Shown in pieces: positions 6,226 to 9,656 of a DNA stretch of 9,656 nucleotides; position 1 is the stretch's first letter; each line of letters opens with the position of its first letter. The position numbers and the translations under genes are program-made. This stretch comes from DATLZB01 sp035574175 (GTDB taxonomy: Bacteria; Pseudomonadota; Alphaproteobacteria; Rhizobiales; Hyphomicrobiaceae), in NCBI GenBank assembly GCA_035574175.1, contig DATLZB010000173.1, positions 1-9,656 of the forward strand, given 5' to 3'. The notes beneath the pieces were generated by a model. It was not told the DNA's origin and made no database searches. It worked only from the letters and a program-made list of their open reading frames with translations.

Positions 6226-6247
6226 TAATCATTGCACACGGTAGTGT
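6219..6247 (+). promoter_or_regulatory. Candidate promoter and operator of the TetR gene
   Basis: TTGTCA (6219-6224) and TAGTGT (6242-6247) are 17 bases apart. The start site would fall only a few bases before the ATG at 6260, and no Shine-Dalgarno sequence is visible, so the message may be nearly leaderless. A small inverted repeat ACAC-GGTA-GTGT (6236-6247) covers the -10 box and is a possible autoregulatory TetR site. Confidence 0.35.
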
Positions 6248-6259
6248 AGTGAAATTGAA

Positions 6260-6835
6260 ATGACACGGACCTACACCCTTAAGCGGCGGGCCGAGCGGCA
6301 GGCGGAGACGCGTCGGCGCATCGTGGAGGCGGCGGTGGAGCTGCACAGCAGCGTCGGGCCGGCGCTCACCACCGTCAGCATGGTAGCGGAGCGGGCCGGC
6401 GTTCAGCGCCACACGGTCTATGCGCATTTCCCCGATGAACGGAGCCTGCAACTCGCCTGCTCCGCGCTGACCATGGAGCGCGATCCGCTGCCCGAGGCGG
6501 AACCCTGGCGGGCGATCTCAGACCGGCGCAAGCGGCTGCATACCGGCCTTTCCGCGCTCTATGCCTGGTACGAGCGCAATGCGGAGCTTGCCGCCTGCGT
6601 GCTCCGCGATGCCGAGTACCATGCCGTCACGCGCGACACCGCCGCGCTGCGCATCGGCCCCTACATGGCAGCCTATCGGGAGGTGCTCGGCGAGCCGCTC
6701 AATGCCCGGCAGCGCGCGATGCTCGAGGTGGCATTTAGCTACTTCACGTGGCGGACCCTCACGCGCCATGCCGGGCTCAAGCGCAGCGCCGCCGTGGCTG
6801 CCATGGTGGCGGCGGTCGAGGGGGCGGAGCGGTGA
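6260..6835 (+). CDS. TetR/AcrR family transcriptional regulator
   Basis: A 191-residue regulator. After a basic N-terminus (KRRAERQAETRRRIVEAAVELH), residues about 36-60 (LTTVSMVAERAGVQRHTVYAHFPDE) form the TetR helix-turn-helix, with the HTVYAHF recognition helix. The remaining 130 residues are a helical ligand-binding and dimerisation domain that gives no clue to the ligand. An in-frame TAG at 6242-6244 limits the start to the ATG at 6260. The gene is divergent from the di-iron MBL gene with 111 bp between the start codons and overlapping candidate promoters, so that gene is the obvious target together with its own. It ends 37 bp before the stop of convergent lysA. Confidence 0.88.
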   Translation: MTRTYTLKRRAERQAETRRRIVEAAVELHSSVGPALTTVSMVAERAGVQRHTVYAHFPDERSLQLACSALTMERDPLPEAEPWRAISDRRKRLHTGLSALYAWYERNAELAACVLRDAEYHAVTRDTAALRIGPYMAAYREVLGEPLNARQRAMLEVAFSYFTWRTLTRHAGLKRSAAVAAMVAAVEGAER

Positions 6836-6872
6836 GGGGCGGCGGGAGGTGATTGCGCTTGTGCGCCTCGCA

Positions 6873-8141
6873 CTACCCGTTCAGCCACTCCGGCAGCCGG
6901 TCGCGCCCGATCAGCTCCTCGTAGGTCTGGCGGGGGCGGACGACGGCATAGCGGTCGCCCTTCACCAGCACCTCGGGCACCAGCGGTCGGCTGTTGTAGG
7001 TTGAGGCCATGACCGCGCCGTAGGCGCCCGCCGTCATGAAGGCGATGAGGTCGCCGGCAAAGTAGGGCGGCGCCGGGCGGTCGAGGGCAAGGTAGTCGCC
7101 CGTCTCGCAGACGGGGCCCACGACGTCCGTCCTGATGTGCGGCTCGTCGGCTTTGGCCTCGTTCACCGGCCATATCTCGTGAAAGGCGTCGTAGAGCGTC
7201 GGCCGGATCAGGTCGTTCATGGCCGCATCGACGACGGTGAAGCGGCGCACCGCGCCCCGCTTGATGGCGATGACGCGGGCGAGGAGCACGCCGGCGTTGG
7301 CGACGATCATGCGGCCGGGCTCGAGCACCAGGCGCAGCCCCAGATCGCCGAGTGCAGCGCGCACGACCTCGGCGTAGGCGGACGGCGGCGGCACCGGCTC
7401 ACCCGAGCGGTAGGGCACGCCGAGCCCGCCCCCCAAGTCGAGGTGGCGGAGCCGATGCCCGGCGGCTTTGAGGCGCAGGGCGAGGTCGCGCATCAGCGCG
7501 AAGGCGTCGCGGTAAGGGGCAAGGTCGGTAATCTGGCTGCCGATGTGCATGTGGATGCCGACGAGCTCAAGGCCCGGCAGCGCCGCTGCGCGGTCGGCAA
7601 GGCGCGGTGCTTCGAGGTAGGGGATGCCGAACTTGTTCTCCGCCTTGCCGGTCGCGATCTTGATGTGGGTCTTGGCGTCGACGTCGGGGTTGACGCGCAG
7701 CGCCACCCGCGCGCTTTTGCCCTGCTCGGCGGCAATCGCGCTCAGCGTCTCGAGCTCGGCCTCGCTCTCCACGTTGAAGCCGAGGATGCCTTCGGTGATC
7801 GCATAGGCCATCTCGGCGCGGGTTTTGCCGACACCGGCGAAGATGATGCGGTCGGCCGGCACCCCGGCGGCGCGGGCGCGGCGCAGCTCGCCTTCCGAGA
7901 CGACGTCCATGCCGGCGCCGAGGCGGGCAAGCGTGGCGAGCACCGCCTGGTTGGAGTTGGCCTTCACTGCATAGCAGATGAGGTGGTCAAGTCCTTTGAA
8001 GGCGTCGGCCAGGACCCGGTAGTGATGCTCCAGCGTTGCCGACGAGTAGCAGTAGAGCGGCGTGCCGATCTCGTCTGCCAGCCGAGCCAGGTTCACGCCC
8101 TCGGCATGGAGCACCCCATTGCGGTAGGTGAAATGGTGCAT
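6873..8141 (-). CDS. lysA: Diaminopimelate decarboxylase LysA
   Basis: PLP-dependent decarboxylation of meso-diaminopimelate to lysine, the last step of the lysine pathway, in the cytoplasm. The 422-residue protein has a fold-type III barrel with the PLP lysine K60 in YAVKANSN, VSEGEL (81-86), GIHMHIGSQ (195-203), the GGGLG phosphate loop (237-241), EPGR (274-277), and the second-subunit motif GPVCETGD (342-349; C345, E346), followed by AGAYG (371-375). All catalytic elements are intact. I used the ATG at 8141 (MHHFTYRNGVLHAE, the usual alphaproteobacterial N-terminus) with GAGGG eight bases upstream. The frame extends to an ATG at 8207, but that extension (MKPHRHHAG...) looks non-coding. It follows lptM after 104 bp and probably belongs to an argH-lptM-lysA transcript. 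Confidence 0.96.
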   Translation of the reverse strand: MHHFTYRNGVLHAEGVNLARLADEIGTPLYCYSSATLEHHYRVLADAFKGLDHLICYAVKANSNQAVLATLARLGAGMDVVSEGELRRARAAGVPADRIIFAGVGKTRAEMAYAITEGILGFNVESEAELETLSAIAAEQGKSARVALRVNPDVDAKTHIKIATGKAENKFGIPYLEAPRLADRAAALPGLELVGIHMHIGSQITDLAPYRDAFALMRDLALRLKAAGHRLRHLDLGGGLGVPYRSGEPVPPPSAYAEVVRAALGDLGLRLVLEPGRMIVANAGVLLARVIAIKRGAVRRFTVVDAAMNDLIRPTLYDAFHEIWPVNEAKADEPHIRTDVVGPVCETGDYLALDRPAPPYFAGDLIAFMTAGAYGAVMASTYNSRPLVPEVLVKGDRYAVVRPRQTYEELIGRDRLPEWLNG

Positions 8142-8233
8142 GAAAGACGCCCTCGGCCGCCCGTCGCCGGCAGTTGTCGTCCCCGCATGATGACGATGCG
8201 GCTTCAACGCATCGAAGGATGACGGGAGAGGAT

Positions 8234-8248
8234 TAAGGTTAGACCTTA
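8234..8248. repeat. Short inverted repeat over the lptM stop codon
   Basis: Arms TAAGGT (8234-8239) and ACCTTA (8243-8248) flank a three-base centre and include the lptM stop codon. It is AT-rich for this region and too short to be a convincing terminator. It could be a processing or protein-binding site ahead of lysA, or chance. Confidence 0.25.
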
Positions 8249-8455
8249 GCGCAGCAGGCCGTCGAGGATGAAGCCTTTGTGCGGCCTCGGCGCGGCCCCT
8301 TCGGCTTTGCCCTGACCTGAATCGGCGGTGGCGGCGGCCGCCTGCTGGGCTTTGGCCTCCGGCGGCGGCTCGAGGTTGCCGCGCACACCGCAGGCCGACA
8401 GCGCAAGGGCGGCGGCGAGCGCCGATCCTGCAGCGAATTTCAACCGGCCCGACAT
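8246..8455 (-). CDS. lptM: LPS translocon maturation chaperone LptM (YifL-type lipoprotein)
   Basis: A 69-residue lipoprotein. A short positively charged N-terminus (MSGRLK), a hydrophobic segment (about 7-19) and the lipobox LSAC place the lipidated cysteine at residue 22. The mature start CGVRGNLEPPPEA is the hallmark of the LptM/YifL family. LptM is known in Escherichia coli to assist oxidative maturation of the LptD-LptE outer-membrane LPS translocon. A low-complexity Ala/Gln linker follows, then a C-terminal KGFILDGLL patch. Neighbouring argH and lysA are the usual alphaproteobacterial context. I chose the ATG at 8455 because the signal peptide must begin there; the frame continues upstream to 8557 without signal-peptide character. 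GAGG lies six bases upstream and is part of a repeated 9-base element that may control access to it. Confidence 0.88.
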   Translation of the reverse strand: MSGRLKFAAGSALAAALALSACGVRGNLEPPPEAKAQQAAAATADSGQGKAEGAAPRPHKGFILDGLLR

Positions 8456-8456
8456 T

Positions 8457-8523
8457 GGCTCCCTCAAATCCCCGGCCAGACGCGCTTCAGCGGCTCCCTC
8501 GTACGCATGCCTTGGAGGGAGCC
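8457..8523 (-). promoter_or_regulatory. Possible RNA switch in the lptM leader (three copies of a 9-base element)
   Basis: In the minus-strand transcript the order is GGCTCCCTC (8523-8515), a 14-base loop, GAGGGAGCC (8500-8492), 26 bases, then GAGGGAGCC again (8465-8457), one base, and the lptM ATG. The last copy contains the Shine-Dalgarno sequence. The first segment can pair perfectly (9 bp) with either later copy but not both. One fold frees the ribosome binding site; the other buries it. The repeats and pairing are seen directly; the regulatory role is inference. Confidence 0.45.
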
Positions 8524-8574
8524 TGACCCCCGCTGTGCGGCGTGCTAGCAGCTGCATGCGCCGGCAGGCTTACG

Positions 8575-8591
8575 CGTTACGCTAGCGAACG
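8575..8591. repeat. Near-palindrome in the argH-lptM gap
   Basis: CGTT and AACG arms flank the perfect palindrome CGCTAGCG (8580-8587), with a single extra A at 8579. The surrounding 100 bp also repeats the word TACGC several times. It may be a protein-binding site for an lptM promoter, but no convincing -35/-10 pair was found. Confidence 0.3.
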
Positions 8592-8603
8592 TACGCAGTA
8601 CAC

Positions 8604-8642
8604 GCTCCCGAGCGGCACTCCGCCCCGAGTGCCACAAGGAGC
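8604..8642 (-). terminator. Strong two-part hairpin just after argH
   Basis: A perfect 7-bp inner stem GGCACTC/GAGTGCC (8614-8620 and 8627-8633) with a six-base loop is capped outside by a 5-bp stem GCTCC/GGAGC (8604-8608 and 8638-8642). It starts 9 bases after the argH stop. No T-run follows on the minus strand, so it is not a canonical intrinsic terminator. It may stabilise the argH mRNA end, pause polymerase or attenuate expression of lptM-lysA. Confidence 0.4.
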
Positions 8643-8651
8643 CCAATCCTT

Positions 8652-9656
8652 CTAGCCCCCTTCTGCCTCTCTTGCCAGCCGCTTGATCCACGCGCGGGCC
8701 ATTTTGCGCACGTTCTGTGGCGCGGTTCCCCCATGGCTCGTGCGGCTTTTCACAGAGTTTTCAACGCTCAGCACCGAAAACACGTCCTTTGTGATGCCGG
8801 GCTCGACGGCCTTGAGTTCGGCCAGCGTCAAGTGCTCGAGGGTGACGCCCTTGGCTTCCGCCAAGGCGACGATGCGGCCGCTGACGTGGTGGGCCTGGCG
8901 GAATGGCATTTTGAGGGTGCGCACCAACCAGTCGGCGAGGTCTGTGGCGGTGGAGAAGCCTTGGCCCGCCGCCCGCCGCATGGCCTCGGCGTCCGCCTCC
9001 ATGTCATCGACGACGCCGGTCATGGCGGCCACGCTCAGCGCGAAGCTGTCGAGGGCGTCAAAGGTCGTCTCCTTGTCCTCCTGCATGTCCTTGGAATAGG
9101 CGAGCGGCAGCGCCTTCATGACCACGACGAGGGCCTGAAACGCCCCCGCGATGCGGCCGAGCTTGGCGCGGGCGAGCTCGGCGGCGTCGGGGTTGCGCTT
9201 CTGCGGCATGATGGAGGACCCAGTGGTGAACCGGTCCGACAGCCGTATGAAGGCGAACCGCGGGCTGGTCCACAGCACGATCTCTTCCGCCAGCCGCGAC
9301 AGATGCACCGCCGCTATCGTCGCCGCCGCCAGCGTCTCGAGCACGAAGTCGCGGTCGGAGACGGCATCGAGCGAGTTGGCCATGGGCCGCTCGAAACCCA
9401 GCGCTTTGGCGGTGGCTGTACGGTCGATGGGCAGCGACGTGCCGGCCAGCGCCGCGGCGCCGAGCGGACACTCGTTGAGGCGCTTTCGTGCATCCGCGAA
9501 GCGGCCGCGGTCGCGCGCCAGCATCTCGACATAGGCAAGCAGATGGTGGCCGAAGGTGACGGGCTGCGCCGGCTGCAGATGGGTGAGGCCGGGCATCACG
9601 GTCGCGGCGTGGGTCTCCGCCTTGCGCGCCAGCGCAAGCTGCAGGCGGGCGAGTTC
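8652..9656 (-). CDS. argH: Argininosuccinate lyase ArgH, N-terminus outside window
   Basis: Cleaves argininosuccinate to arginine and fumarate, the last step of arginine synthesis, in the cytoplasm. The 334 visible C-terminal residues read open to the window edge, starting at ELARLQLALARKAETH; about 130 N-terminal residues of a roughly 465-residue protein are missing. Visible motifs in order are PGLTHLQPAQP (near 9590, containing the conserved TH), GTSLPIDR, and the fumarate-lyase signature GSSIMPQKRNP at 9189-9221 with the serine loop. The C-terminus ends in the typical SVENSVKSRTSHGGTAPQNV stretch. A GTG at 9599 and ATG at 9596 are internal codons, not starts. Nothing looks truncated or mutated. 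The downstream 196 bp to lptM carries hairpins discussed separately. Confidence 0.96.
   Translation of the reverse strand, partial: ELARLQLALARKAETHAATVMPGLTHLQPAQPVTFGHHLLAYVEMLARDRGRFADARKRLNECPLGAAALAGTSLPIDRTATAKALGFERPMANSLDAVSDRDFVLETLAAATIAAVHLSRLAEEIVLWTSPRFAFIRLSDRFTTGSSIMPQKRNPDAAELARAKLGRIAGAFQALVVVMKALPLAYSKDMQEDKETTFDALDSFALSVAAMTGVVDDMEADAEAMRRAAGQGFSTATDLADWLVRTLKMPFRQAHHVSGRIVALAEAKGVTLEHLTLAELKAVEPGITKDVFSVLSVENSVKSRTSHGGTAPQNVRKMARAWIKRLAREAEGG

Noticed and set aside
7137..8222. 361-residue plus-strand open frame opposite lysA
   Set aside because: A shadow of lysA, which has complete catalytic motifs; similar reasoning rejects the 304-residue frame opposite hisC at 1095-2009.
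8456..8557. Longer lptM protein starting at 8557
   Set aside because: The extension has no signal-peptide character and would bury the lipoprotein signal internally; the ATG at 8455 has a Shine-Dalgarno sequence and puts the lipobox at the right distance.

Overview
The window is GC-rich, tightly packed bacterial chromosome. Its gene order points to an alphaproteobacterium, most likely of the order Hyphomicrobiales: hisC-tyrC divergent from metX-metW, and argH-lptM-lysA in a row. The genus cannot be named from this sequence. I see no rRNA, tRNA, CRISPR array, insertion sequence or phage gene.

Layout. Positions 1-912 (minus) hold tyrC, lacking only its C-terminal end, coupled by an ATGA overlap to hisC (909-2018, minus). 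Together they suit tyrosine/phenylalanine and histidine synthesis. A structured 220-bp intergenic region separates hisC from metX (2239-3441, plus), which overlaps metW by one base (3441-4082, plus). MetX and MetW form the homoserine acylation step of methionine synthesis.

Positions 4088-6835 hold an accessory block made of two divergent regulator/effector pairs. The first is a stand-alone protoglobin (minus) opposite a MarR-type regulator (plus) with an unusual C-terminal cysteine/histidine cluster. A perfect 8+8 bp palindrome lies between them. The second is a metallo-beta-lactamase-fold protein (minus) whose metal ligands look like the di-iron site of flavodiiron/ODP oxygen-binding proteins rather than a zinc hydrolase. 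It stands opposite a TetR regulator (plus), and the two candidate promoters share overlapping -35 boxes. The two pairs converge with only 18 bp between them. My reading is that this is a small O2/NO-responsive region inserted among housekeeping biosynthesis genes; that is inference.

Positions 6873-9656 (minus) hold argH (N-terminus outside the window), lptM (a 69-residue lipoprotein) and lysA. The 196-bp argH-lptM gap carries a strong hairpin after argH. It also carries a three-copy 9-base element (GAGGGAGCC twice, its complement once) that could make a translational switch over the lptM ribosome binding site.

The most interesting material is the MarR/protoglobin module, the ODP-like di-iron protein with its TetR, the lptM leader, and the repeats between hisC and metX.
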